From a virus, in IMG/VR virus record IMGVR_UViG_3300009425_002606, positions 1-21,935 of that record: DNA of 21,935 bases, one strand, 5' to 3'. The notes beneath the pieces are model-generated. The model was not told the DNA's origin, did not search any database, and saw only the letters and a list, made by a program, of their open reading frames with translations. This document shows positions 7,171-14,493 of this stretch, in pieces. Made by a program: the position numbers and the translations under genes. Each line of letters starts with the position of its first letter. The stretch's first letter is position 1.

Positions 7171-8031
7171 ATGGCAGACAAAACTATACCGGCTCTAGAT
7201 ACACACGCATCGCCAACCTCTGAAGATTTATTAATCATAGTAGATGATCCATTAGGTAATCCGGTTAATAAAAAGATAAGATTAGATAATTTATTATCAG
7301 CTTTATCTACGGATAAGACCACAAGAAGTGTTGCTAATAAAATCCAATCGCGTGCCGATACAAATGTTGCTAGAGACATAAATTTAAGAAATTCCAAAAC
7401 TGCTTTACAGCCTGAAATATTAAAAGGCGAGGTAGATGATTTAAAGGTTGTTTTAGGAACTTTAGATTTAGAAGAAAATTCAGTATGGCATGTAGAAATT
7501 GATGGTACTTCTGTCTCCTCCAATGACACTTTTAAATGGTGGAGAGATGGAAATACCGCAACCGGCGCAACAACTGTTAGTATCACTGGGGGCGATCAAG
7601 CCCTTGCTAATGGTGTTAGTGTTAAATTTGATACAGTTACCGGACATAAGACAACAGATCGATGGCAAATTGTTGGTTTAATAGAATCAAGAATAGATTT
7701 TCAAGGTAGTTTACTAATAGAAGATAGTGTTCCAGATAATGGTTCTTTTACTAGTAACTTTTCTGAAACCGGAAATATGCAATTAGAATCCGGCATTGAT
7801 ATGGCACTCGAAGATGGTGTCGAAAAAGATATGTATATTTCTGCTAATACTACAGTAATGAGATTTAGAGGCGGCCTACAAATAGGAAGCGCTACCGACA
7901 CGGTTGGTTTTTATGGTACGTCTCCTGTAGCTGCTAATGCTACTTTTATTTCATCTGAATCAGCCGCGGCTGCCGCCGGCGGTTGGGGTGGAATTTTAGA
8001 TGAATTAGAACGCTTAGGATTAGTGTCATAA
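7171..8031 (+). CDS. probable fibre/decoration protein with MADK-type N-terminal module
   Basis: The 286-residue protein starts MADKTIPALD and shares its first 43 residues (23 identical by eye) with the protein at 8134: MADKxIxAL, SEDLLxI, DDPxG, PVNKK. Such heads are, from memory, common on phage fibre-like proteins and probably anchor a variable C-terminus to the particle. The remainder is beta-rich. Around residues 90-170 it has a WHVEIDGTSV...FKWWRDG segment typical of a beta-sandwich, and it ends in a Gly/Ala-rich stretch plus a short helix (GWGGILDELERLGL). The start directly follows the preceding stop. Host-binding or decoration is inferred. Confidence 0.65.
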   Translation: MADKTIPALDTHASPTSEDLLIIVDDPLGNPVNKKIRLDNLLSALSTDKTTRSVANKIQSRADTNVARDINLRNSKTALQPEILKGEVDDLKVVLGTLDLEENSVWHVEIDGTSVSSNDTFKWWRDGNTATGATTVSITGGDQALANGVSVKFDTVTGHKTTDRWQIVGLIESRIDFQGSLLIEDSVPDNGSFTSNFSETGNMQLESGIDMALEDGVEKDMYISANTTVMRFRGGLQIGSATDTVGFYGTSPVAANATFISSESAAAAAGGWGGILDELERLGLVS

Positions 8032-8034
8032 ATA
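8027..8034 (+). promoter_or_regulatory. candidate late promoter element (one mismatch)
   Basis: CATAAATA differs from the T4 late consensus only in its first base. It overlaps the stop of the upstream gene, as the perfect element at 6313 does. It would place a structured leader of about 95 bases before the gene at 8134. Confidence 0.45.
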
Positions 8035-8047
8035 ATTATTTGGATGT

Positions 8048-8110
8048 CTGAGAAAAACCCTTCGCAAGAAAGCGATTCTCAGCATGATTTTAACTGGTGG
8101 TGAGTCCCAC
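8048..8110 (+). other. two predicted RNA hairpins in the leader of the 8134 gene
   Basis: The non-coding 102 bases between 8031 and 8134 hold an inverted repeat, CTGAGAA (8048-8054) with TTCTCAG (8076-8082). Nested inside is a second one, TCGC (8062-8065) with GCGA (8072-8075), stacked on the 3' arm. A second hairpin follows: GTGG (8097-8100) with CCAC (8107-8110). No T-tract follows either, so terminators are unlikely. The binding site AAGGAG (8124-8129) stays outside both hairpins. Messenger stability or translational control is a guess. Confidence 0.5.
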
Positions 8111-8133
8111 TGCAATAGCCAGCAAGGAGAAAA

Positions 8134-8853
8134 ATGGCTGATAAGAAAATAACCGCGTTAACGCCCGCGTCAGAAGCGGCGTCAGAAGATTTACTTCATA
8201 TTATTGATGATCCGAGTGGATCGCCAGTGAACAAGAAAGTTACAGTACAATCCTTCTTAGCAAATGTTACTCATACCATAGTTGGTACAGCAGCAGGCAC
8301 TGAAGAAATAGTTCACAAAACCACCCACACCGCTAATATTACACCTTCATCTACTGATGTTTTTGATAATATTACCACATCGCAAATTATTGTTGATGTA
8401 AAAGGTGCTGGAGCAACACAAGCTAATGTTGGAACTTTAACGGCTTCGTCCTCAAAGGTCCATATACATGATGCTAATGTTGCCTTTACCGCAGAAACAT
8501 CAGCCACACGAGCTACGCTTGATTTAAATACATGGGATAGTGCCGATTCTGGTAACTCATACGTCATGATTTTAAGTCATGCTAATACAATGGCTGCACC
8601 TAGTGCGAGTCCTACAGCATTTATTAAATTTGATGTTGCAAGCACCTTAACAGGAGCATCACAAAATGTTGCTTTTGCTTGGGATGCGACACCAGCGGGC
8701 GGATATAGTGCTGCAGCTGGAGCCAATGTCGGACCATTTTTAACTTCCGGTGAAAATACCGTTAGTACAAATACCGGTCCTGCAAATGGTGCAATAAAAG
8801 TATGTGTATCCGGCGTAACCAAGTATCTTTTACTTTGGGACGGTGTTGCATAA
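8134..8853 (+). CDS. probable fibre/decoration protein, second copy of the MADK-type module
   Basis: The 239-residue protein carries the same head as the gene at 7171 ([26 protein letters not shown]), then a different body. The body is rich in Thr, Ala, Ser and short hydrophobic strands, consistent with a beta-sandwich or jelly-roll. It ends [16 protein letters not shown], which looks like a final beta hairpin. There is no signal peptide or transmembrane segment. A strong AAGGAG lies four bases before the ATG. The shared head with divergent bodies suggests module exchange among receptor-binding or decoration proteins. Function is inferred from composition and place. Confidence 0.65.
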   Translation: MADKKITALTPASEAASEDLLHIIDDPSGSPVNKKVTVQSFLANVTHTIVGTAAGTEEIVHKTTHTANITPSSTDVFDNITTSQIIVDVKGAGATQANVGTLTASSSKVHIHDANVAFTAETSATRATLDLNTWDSADSGNSYVMILSHANTMAAPSASPTAFIKFDVASTLTGASQNVAFAWDATPAGGYSAAAGANVGPFLTSGENTVSTNTGPANGAIKVCVSGVTKYLLLWDGVA

Positions 8854-8859
8854 TAAATA
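8852..8859 (+). promoter_or_regulatory. candidate late promoter element (one mismatch)
   Basis: AATAAATA is one base from the late consensus, again overlapping a stop codon, and lies 19 bases before the start at 8879. The following bases (ATTAATT) resemble those after the 8027 element (ATTATT), so the two intergenic flanks may share ancestry. Confidence 0.4.
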
Positions 8860-8878
8860 ATTAATTAATGGATATATT

Positions 8879-9118
8879 ATGATAAAAAAAAGTGATATTG
8901 ATACGCAATTAGAATTCTTACAAAAAGATAGATTGCAAGTGCAAACAAGATTGGATCAAGCGACCGACGAAATTAAACAATTAGATCGGACGCTTGCCTC
9001 TCTTGACGGAGCAATTCAAGTTTCAAATCATTATTTAAGTATGATAGATAAAAATGATGATGTCGTTGATAATGGAACCTCCAAAGGTTCAAAAAGTGAA
9101 AAAAAAGATAAAAAGTGA
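8879..9118 (+). CDS. small coiled-coil protein, 79 aa
   Basis: The product is a helix of about 55 residues with heptad-like hydrophobic positions (LEFLQKDRLQVQTRLDQATDE), then LASLDGAIQVSNHYL and a Lys/Ser-rich tail. The GAIQ motif after a coiled coil recurs, from memory, in many small phage proteins near fibre genes. It resembles the protein at 6928 in layout. The ribosome binding site is weak (GGAT). The start is overlapped by the stop of a four-codon reading frame (ATG at 8868, TGA at 8880). It overlaps the next gene by GTGA. Confidence 0.6.
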   Translation: MIKKSDIDTQLEFLQKDRLQVQTRLDQATDEIKQLDRTLASLDGAIQVSNHYLSMIDKNDDVVDNGTSKGSKSEKKDKK

Positions 9119-9507
9119 GTTTTGAAGATATAAATGAAAACAATATAGAATTATATTGCATGAAGTTTTATGATAATCCTCAATGTATCGGCACCGAGGA
9201 TTATAGAGATGATATGAAAAGGTTTAAATATTTAAAAAGGCTTTTAAATCATTATTTAACAACTCATGAATTAAAACAAAGATTAATTCTTAATCACTTG
9301 ATTATGATATATAATCTATTCGAGAATGAACCCGGAACTCGAATATTATTTTATAAAATAGATGAAAATAGTTGGCACGTGTTAAAACCCTTTTTAATAT
9401 ATTTAAAAAGAATGCCAAAAGTTGTCTATAGTATAAAGGGAAAAAATATTCGGGATAGTGATATATCTCTTGATCAGAACGTAGTAAAGCAATTAAGAAA
9501 TTTATAG
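9115..9507 (+). CDS. conserved T4-like phage protein of unknown function, 130 aa, GTG start
   Basis: GTG at 9115 overlaps the upstream stop (GTGA). No Shine-Dalgarno is visible, so translation is probably coupled. The sequence has YCMKFYDNPQC, then FKYLKRLLNHYL, LKQRLILNHLIMIYNLF and LKPFLIYLKRMP, a pattern I recall from a family conserved across T4-like cyanophages and pelagiphages. It is probably a compact helical protein. It sits between fibre-like genes and another conserved T4-like unknown. I know no biochemical role. Confidence 0.65.
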   Translation: MSFEDINENNIELYCMKFYDNPQCIGTEDYRDDMKRFKYLKRLLNHYLTTHELKQRLILNHLIMIYNLFENEPGTRILFYKIDENSWHVLKPFLIYLKRMPKVVYSIKGKNIRDSDISLDQNVVKQLRNL

Positions 9508-9514
9508 GATTTTT

Positions 9515-10207
9515 ATGGGTTTAAAATCAGCACTTATACAGGGTTCAGAATTATATTTTTTATTTTCCTTCCTAAAGAGATTAGTCACCAAATTTGAAAA
9601 AACAGATGCTTATAAGTTAGGTATTATTGATAAGAATGGTAAAGTTCTCATTAAAAAAAGAGATTTTACTACTATAGAACAAAGAAATGCCTATACTATG
9701 ATGGATACTCTTATCTTCAATTTGAAGAAATTGTTAGGTAAGATACCTTTTGGAAAATCAACAATTGCTACCTATGCTGCAGCCTTATTACTTCTTCGCG
9801 AAGAAAAAAATCTAAAAATATTAACAGATGAAAAAATATTGGAAGAAAAGTTTTCAATTATATATGAAGACATGCTTCAAGAGTGGGGAGAAGGAGATTT
9901 TCTAGCAGAAGGCGACACGGAAGCTGATCGTGAAGCCGACATTAAATGGACCGACGATCCTGATTGGAAAAAATTACATGATATGGATCTTCAGATGATT
10001 AAAGATTATATCAAACACAAAGAAGTTAAGGAAGATGCACCCGCTATGTCTATGGGAGCAGGTGGAATTGCCGGCAGCGCAGAAGCCGGAGATGATCCAC
10101 CAGTAAGAAAAAAGAAAAAGAAAGGTGAAGTTTTAAAGAGACTGGAACCGATGGGTATTGGAGAACAAAGAAGGATTTTTCCTTCACACCCTAACCACAA
10201 AATATAG
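9515..10207 (+). CDS. conserved T4-like phage protein of unknown function, 230 aa
   Basis: The N-terminal 110 residues are mostly helical, with KLGIIDKNGKVL, a YTMMDTLIFNLKKLLGKIPFGKS stretch and an ATYAAALLLLREE helix. I associate this pattern with a conserved hypothetical family of marine T4-like phages. The middle is acidic (GDFLAEGDTEADREAD). A Gly/Ala-rich linker follows near 180, then a run of seven basic residues near 195 and a basic C-terminus. The ATG at 9515 follows the preceding stop by seven bases with only a weak AGGAT site. Context suggests a late, perhaps virion-associated, protein; no enzyme motif is seen. Confidence 0.6.
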   Translation: MGLKSALIQGSELYFLFSFLKRLVTKFEKTDAYKLGIIDKNGKVLIKKRDFTTIEQRNAYTMMDTLIFNLKKLLGKIPFGKSTIATYAAALLLLREEKNLKILTDEKILEEKFSIIYEDMLQEWGEGDFLAEGDTEADREADIKWTDDPDWKKLHDMDLQMIKDYIKHKEVKEDAPAMSMGAGGIAGSAEAGDDPPVRKKKKKGEVLKRLEPMGIGEQRRIFPSHPNHKI

Positions 10208-10217
10208 AAAGGTAATT

Positions 10218-10553
10218 ATGGCAGGAATACAAGAAACAAAAGACGTATTAGCTTTTGTTTTTTCATTAGGTAACGCAACTGCTTCCGCATTGGAAGATGG
10301 TGACATTGGATGGTCAGATGCAATGAAGTTCATCGAACCATTGAAGAGGTTGGGCCCAGCTATTGAAAATATCGAAGACGTTTTAGTTGAATTGCAAGAT
10401 TTAGACGATGAAGAATTTGTAGAATTAGTTCAATTTGCAAAAGATGAATTTAAATTACATGATCTTGTAGAAGATGTTGAAATGCATGTTGAAGAAGCTA
10501 TTAATGCAGGAGTTGAAATCATGAAGGTTGTCAGGCTGTTTAATAAACCCTAG
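10218..10553 (+). CDS. conserved acidic helical phage protein, 111 aa
   Basis: I choose the ATG at 10218 because it has AAAGG about six bases upstream. A longer frame from a non-ATG codon at 10158 would overlap the upstream gene by 50 bases. The product is very acidic and alpha-helical (IEDVLVELQDLDDEEFVELV), with GDIGWSDAMKFIEPLKRLGPAIENI in the first half. From memory, similar short proteins occur in structural regions of many phages, with no known activity. It is the last gene before the terminator at 10575 and closes the left unit. Confidence 0.65.
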   Translation: MAGIQETKDVLAFVFSLGNATASALEDGDIGWSDAMKFIEPLKRLGPAIENIEDVLVELQDLDDEEFVELVQFAKDEFKLHDLVEDVEMHVEEAINAGVEIMKVVRLFNKP

Positions 10554-10574
10554 TGGCATCCTCGGCAGGAAAAG

Positions 10575-10602
10575 AGAGGGGACTTTTGGTCCCTTTTTTT
10601 TT
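10575..10602 (+). terminator. rho-independent terminator
   Basis: The hairpin is GGGAC (10579-10583), loop TTTTG, GTCCC (10589-10593). It is extended by AGAG pairing into the following T run, and a stretch of nine T begins at 10594. It lies 26 bases after the last left-hand gene and directly before the promoter at 10604. Confidence 0.85.
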
Positions 10603-10603
10603 C

Positions 10604-10632
10604 TTGACATTTCTTTTAAATCATACTATAAT
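10604..10632 (+). promoter_or_regulatory. strong sigma70-type promoter for the primase-thyX-nrd unit
   Basis: A perfect -35 (TTGACA, 10604-10609) and a perfect -10 (TATAAT, 10627-10632) are separated by 17 bases. Transcription would start near 10639, giving a leader of about 30 bases before the primase ATG at 10671. This host-type promoter directly follows a terminator, as expected for an early or immediate-early phage unit. Confidence 0.85.
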
Positions 10633-10670
10633 ATATTATTAAATAAAACAACCCCGCATAATAGAGTACG

Positions 10671-11681
10671 ATGAGTTTATATATTGACCACAAGTATGCT
10701 AATCTACTTTCTGCTCGCTTAGCACGTTTTGCCCGAAAATCCAGAGATTTATATAATTTTAGATGTCCAATATGTGGAGATTCACAAAAGAATTTATATA
10801 AGGCAAGAGGTTATCTCTTCAATAAAAAAAATAAATTAATATTTAAATGTCATAATTGTGGAACCGGCGGCTCAATAAAATTTTTATTAGACAAATTAGA
10901 TCCTTCCTTATCAAGACAATATTCATTTGAAAATTATAAAGAAGAAAAAGGTACACCTCTTCAGCAAGAAAAAGTGCCAATTTTTAGAAAACCAGTTTTT
11001 AAACATGATCCAGCAAAAATAGATGCCCCAAAAATAATTGATTTACCTCCAGATCACCCGGCTGTAAAATTTTGCGATGTAAGAATGTTGCCTAAGGTTC
11101 GATATGATGATATGTACTTCGCAGATTGTTTTAAAACTTGGGTAAGCAATTATGATGTTGAACTTGCCGCACGATTGAAAGTAGATGATCCTAGAATAAT
11201 TATTCCATTTTTTAGTAAAGACCGAAAACTTATTGCGGCACAGGGAAGAAGTTTAGACAATAATACATTAAGATATTTTACTATTAAAATAGATAAAAGT
11301 GCCATAAAAATATTTGGATTAGATAGAATAAAAGATGATGAATTAATATACATTGTTGAAGGACCGTTTGATAGCATGTTTCTACCAAATTGTCTGGCTA
11401 TGGCTGGTAGTGACCTAGATGATGCTAGCATGTTTTATGCTAAGAACGTTGTTTTTGTATATGATAATGAACCAAGAAATACTGAAATTGTACTAAAAAT
11501 TGAAAAATCTATTAAAAAAGGATTCGCGGTTTGCATATGGCCGGATACTGTTAAATTTAAAGATATTAATGATATGGTCTTAGGTGAAATGGATATTTTG
11601 GAAATTATTGATATAATAAATATGAATACTTATCGTGGCCTTCCCGCAAGAATAAAATTTAATCAGTGGAAAAGAATATGA
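10671..11681 (+). CDS. DNA primase, T4 gp61-like
   Basis: This would make RNA primers for lagging-strand synthesis together with the phage helicase. The 336-residue protein has an N-terminal zinc ribbon: CPIC at 32-35 and CHNC at 60-63. The TOPRIM catalytic domain follows, with VEGPFDSMF around 229-237 (Glu230, Asp234) and VYDNEP around 263-268 (Asp265). A KDIND acidic segment follows. Its length is close to T4 gp61 (about 340 residues). It is the first gene after the strong promoter at 10604, has a weak AGAG binding site, and overlaps thyX by ATGA. No helicase gene is present in the window. Confidence 0.88.
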   Translation: MSLYIDHKYANLLSARLARFARKSRDLYNFRCPICGDSQKNLYKARGYLFNKKNKLIFKCHNCGTGGSIKFLLDKLDPSLSRQYSFENYKEEKGTPLQQEKVPIFRKPVFKHDPAKIDAPKIIDLPPDHPAVKFCDVRMLPKVRYDDMYFADCFKTWVSNYDVELAARLKVDDPRIIIPFFSKDRKLIAAQGRSLDNNTLRYFTIKIDKSAIKIFGLDRIKDDELIYIVEGPFDSMFLPNCLAMAGSDLDDASMFYAKNVVFVYDNEPRNTEIVLKIEKSIKKGFAVCIWPDTVKFKDINDMVLGEMDILEIIDIINMNTYRGLPARIKFNQWKRI

Positions 11682-12487
11682 ATGAAGAGGTGAAAGTTCA
11701 TGAAGATGGGCTAGTTAGATTATTAGATATTATGGGAAGTGATGACGATGTAGTTGATGCAGCACGAATAAGTTATGGTAAAGGCACAAAAAAAGTTAGC
11801 GAGACGCGTAATTTAATTCGATATTTAATGAGACATAAGCACACATCTCCCTTTGAAATGTGTGAAGTAAAATTCTATTTAAAATTACCTATCTTCGTTA
11901 TGAGACAAATAATTCGGCATCGGACGGCGAATTTAAATGAATATTCAGGACGATATTCGTTAATGAGTGAAGATTTTTACGTTCCTCATGACGATGATAT
12001 ACAAAAACAATCAACCCAGAACAATCAGGGTAGGGGTGAAGAAATTGAGCAAAAAGGTCTTGTTAAATTCGAATTTAATCGCATGTATGATAATGCTATT
12101 CAATCCTATCACAATTTATTAGATCTAGATTTAGCTCGAGAATTAGCGCGCTCTATTCTCCCAGTAGGCAACTATACCGAAGTTGTTTGGAAAATAGATT
12201 TGCATAATTTTTTCCATTTTTGTAAATTAAGAATGGATAATCACACGCAAAAAGAAACTCGTGATTATGCTAATGCTATGTATAAGTTGGTTAAGTCCGA
12301 ATTTCCTTTATGTTGTGAAGCATTTGAAGATTATAGTAAAGATGCTGTAACATTCTCTAAACAAGAAATGGAAATATTAAAGTATGAGTTGGCAGACCGA
12401 AGAAGAAGACCTAGAAATATTGAAGCACTATCAAATCGAGAACAAAAAGAATTCCTAGAAAAACTAGAAGCAAAGGAAATTGAATGA
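11678..12487 (+). CDS. thyX: flavin-dependent thymidylate synthase ThyX
   Basis: ThyX makes dTMP from dUMP using FAD, NADPH and methylene-tetrahydrofolate. The signature RHRX7S is present at 80-90 (RHRTANLNEYS followed by GRYS). Asn replaces the more usual Ser at the sixth position, but the conserved Ser90 is kept. I chose the ATG at 11678, which overlaps the primase stop (ATGA) and follows GGAAAAG, over a GTG four codons upstream. The length of 269 residues fits the family. It overlaps the next gene by ATGA, giving a coupled primase-thyX-reductase string that supplies dNTPs for replication. Confidence 0.93.
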   Translation: MNEEVKVHEDGLVRLLDIMGSDDDVVDAARISYGKGTKKVSETRNLIRYLMRHKHTSPFEMCEVKFYLKLPIFVMRQIIRHRTANLNEYSGRYSLMSEDFYVPHDDDIQKQSTQNNQGRGEEIEQKGLVKFEFNRMYDNAIQSYHNLLDLDLARELARSILPVGNYTEVVWKIDLHNFFHFCKLRMDNHTQKETRDYANAMYKLVKSEFPLCCEAFEDYSKDAVTFSKQEMEILKYELADRRRRPRNIEALSNREQKEFLEKLEAKEIE

Positions 12488-14445
12488 ACTTACCTACAGA
12501 ATATCAATCATTTATACATCTTTCAAGATATGCGAGATGGAGGTATGATGAAGAAAGAAGAGAAAAATGGTCTGAAACAATTGGAAGATATTTTGATTTT
12601 TTTAAAGATGATTTAAAAGAAAAATGTAATTATGATTTTACTGATACGGTAAGAAAAGAATTAGAAGAGGCGGTTCTAAATTTAGAAGTTATGCCATCTA
12701 TGAGATGTTTAATGACGGCCGGGGACCCTCTCAAAAAAGAAAATGTTGCTGGGTATAATTGTTCATATTTAAAATGTGATAATCAGAGAACGTTTGATGA
12801 AATTATGTATGTTTTAATGAATGGAACAGGAGTTGGGTTTTCCGTTGAAGAAAAATATACAAATCAAATGCCAATTATCGCAGAAGAATTTTTTCCAACA
12901 GATACCACTATAGTAGTTGCAGATAGTAAATTGGGATGGTGTAAAGCTTATAAGGAATTAGTCTCATTATTATATCAAGGACAGAAGCCTAAATGGGATA
13001 TGAGTAAGGTAAGAGCCGCCGGTATGCCTTTAAAAACTTTTGGTGGTAGAGCTTCTGGTCCGGAGCCGCTAGTAGATTTATTTAACTTCGTAACAGAAAT
13101 TATTTCAAATGCTGCGGGAAGAAAGCTTAAACCAATTGAATGTCATGACATTATATGTAAAACCGCGGAAGTAGTTGTAGTGGGCGGCGTACGAAGAAGT
13201 GCTCTCATTAGTCTAAGTGATCTAAATGATCGAGAAATGAGATTTGCAAAACATGGAGAATGGTATAAAGGTAATGTTCAGCGCGCATTATCAAACAATT
13301 CTGTTAATTATAAAGAAAAACCTGACGTTGGTACTTTTATGAGAGAGTGGTTATCTCTTTATGATTCAAAATCTGGAGAACGCGGAATATATAATGGAGA
13401 TTCCGCTAATCGACAAGTACAAAAATTAAATGAAAGGGAGCAAGATGGACATGGAGGATTTTTACGAAGACGAGATTCCGGACATGAGTTTGGCACAAAT
13501 CCGTGCAGCGAGATCATTTTACGGTCACGAGAATTTTGCAACTTATCTGAAGTCGTTGTCAGAGGACGGGACTCTCGCGAGTCTCTTAAGATCAAAGTTC
13601 GCAATGCAACAATTCTTGGAACCTTCCAATCAACCCTCACTAACTTCAAATACCTTACTAAAGAATGGGCTAGAAACTGCGAAGAAGAGCGACTTCTGGG
13701 AGTTTCTCTTACCGGAATAATGGATAATGAATTAACAAATGGAAAAAGAGGAAAAGAAAAAACTGGTAAACTTTTAGAGGAACTCCGAGATGTTGCTATC
13801 GAAACAAATAAAGAGTGGGCAGAAAAACTGGGGATTCCGAGATCTGCGGCGGTTACTTGTGTCAAACCGAGTGGAACTGTTTCTCAGCTCGTTGACAGTG
13901 CTAGTGGTATTCATGCTCGTCATAATCCCTATTATATACGAACTGTGCGGGCCGATAATAAAGATCCTTTATGTAAGTTCATGAAAGAGGCCAATTTTCC
14001 GAATGAACCCGATATAACAAAACCAGCACATACTTCAGTATTTTCTTTTCCACAAAAAAGTCCAAAGGGGGCCGTATGTAGAATGGATATGACAGCTATA
14101 GAACAGTTAGAATTGTGGAAAATATATCAAGACCATTGGTGCGAACATAAACCATCTATTACAATATCGGTTAAGGAACACGAATGGATGGTTGTAGGTT
14201 CTTGGGTTTGGGATAATTTTGATTCTATTAGTGGTATTTCATTTTTACCATTTAGTGAACACGCATATAAACAAGCTCCTTACCAAGATTGCGATGAAAA
14301 ACAGTATAAAGAATTACTATCAAAAATGCCCAAAAATGTAGCTTGGGATAAATTAAGTGATTATGAAAAAGAAGACCATACAGCCGGTGCGCAAACACAA
14401 GCCTGTGGGAGTGATGGTGGTTGTGAAGTTGTAGATTTGATTTAA
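12484..14445 (+). CDS. nrdJ: class II (adenosylcobalamin-dependent) ribonucleotide reductase, monomeric type
   Basis: It reduces ribonucleotides to deoxyribonucleotides. The 653-residue chain resembles the monomeric Lactobacillus leichmannii type. Cys93 (YNCSY) and Cys352 fit the active-site disulfide pair, and Cys341 in NPCSE (339-343) the thiyl radical cysteine. Cys341 and Cys352 are 11 residues apart, as are Cys408 and Cys419 in the Lactobacillus enzyme. The C-terminal CGSDGGC (641-647) is the mobile reducing pair. It is shorter than the 739-residue relative. No separate radical-generating subunit is needed, so no nrdB or nrdD partner is expected. It overlaps thyX by ATGA. The segment 13441-13920, which encodes the active site, has clearly higher G+C and C-ending codons than its flanks. 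Confidence 0.9.
   Translation: MNLPTEYQSFIHLSRYARWRYDEERREKWSETIGRYFDFFKDDLKEKCNYDFTDTVRKELEEAVLNLEVMPSMRCLMTAGDPLKKENVAGYNCSYLKCDNQRTFDEIMYVLMNGTGVGFSVEEKYTNQMPIIAEEFFPTDTTIVVADSKLGWCKAYKELVSLLYQGQKPKWDMSKVRAAGMPLKTFGGRASGPEPLVDLFNFVTEIISNAAGRKLKPIECHDIICKTAEVVVVGGVRRSALISLSDLNDREMRFAKHGEWYKGNVQRALSNNSVNYKEKPDVGTFMREWLSLYDSKSGERGIYNGDSANRQVQKLNEREQDGHGGFLRRRDSGHEFGTNPCSEIILRSREFCNLSEVVVRGRDSRESLKIKVRNATILGTFQSTLTNFKYLTKEWARNCEEERLLGVSLTGIMDNELTNGKRGKEKTGKLLEELRDVAIETNKEWAEKLGIPRSAAVTCVKPSGTVSQLVDSASGIHARHNPYYIRTVRADNKDPLCKFMKEANFPNEPDITKPAHTSVFSFPQKSPKGAVCRMDMTAIEQLELWKIYQDHWCEHKPSITISVKEHEWMVVGSWVWDNFDSISGISFLPFSEHAYKQAPYQDCDEKQYKELLSKMPKNVAWDKLSDYEKEDHTAGAQTQACGSDGGCEVVDLI
13441..13920 (+). 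other. GC-richer mosaic segment inside the reductase gene
   Basis: By hand count, lines of 60 bases from 13441 to 13680 have 40-47% G+C and 13801-13920 have 47-48%, against 28% at 12541-12600 and 13261-13320. Codons shift to TGC, AAC, GTC, ATC, TTC, CTC and CGC, where the flanks use TTA, AGA, AAT and GAT. The segment begins about 60 bases before NPCSE. The reading frame is intact. Confidence 0.6.
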
Positions 14446-14455
14446 AATTTTATTG

Positions 14456-14484
14456 TTGATATTTGTGTATTAATGATATATAAT
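14456..14484 (+). promoter_or_regulatory. candidate sigma70-type promoter
   Basis: TTGATA (14456-14461, five of six) and TATAAT (14479-14484, six of six) are separated by 17 bases, in the 48-base gap after the reductase. The expected transcription start near 14491 is only a few bases before the ATG at 14494, so the messenger would be almost leaderless. AT-rich DNA raises the chance of a false match. Confidence 0.55.
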
Positions 14485-14493
14485 AGGGATAAT

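Noticed and set aside
7065-7586. Long minus-strand frame opposite the coiled-coil and fibre-like genes
   Set aside because: It is Ser/Thr/Leu-rich, the usual mirror of an AT-rich plus-strand gene, has no binding site or known motif, and crosses two supported genes.
10158-10217. N-terminal extension of the gene at 10218 from a non-ATG start
   Set aside because: It would overlap the upstream gene by 50 bases. The ATG at 10218 has AAAGG and gives a typical N-terminus.
13430-13720. Alternative plus-strand frame of 96 codons inside the reductase gene
   Set aside because: It lies wholly within the conserved active-site segment of the reductase in another frame. Its openness is a by-product of the unusual composition there.
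13359-13865. Minus-strand frame of 168 codons opposite the reductase
   Set aside because: It is antisense to conserved catalytic sequence, with Ser/Arg-rich composition and no recognisable domain.
12484-14445. Intein or intron in the reductase gene
   Set aside because: The frame is continuous, the protein is shorter than the monomeric relative, and no splice or endonuclease motifs are seen. Only a compositional shift is present.
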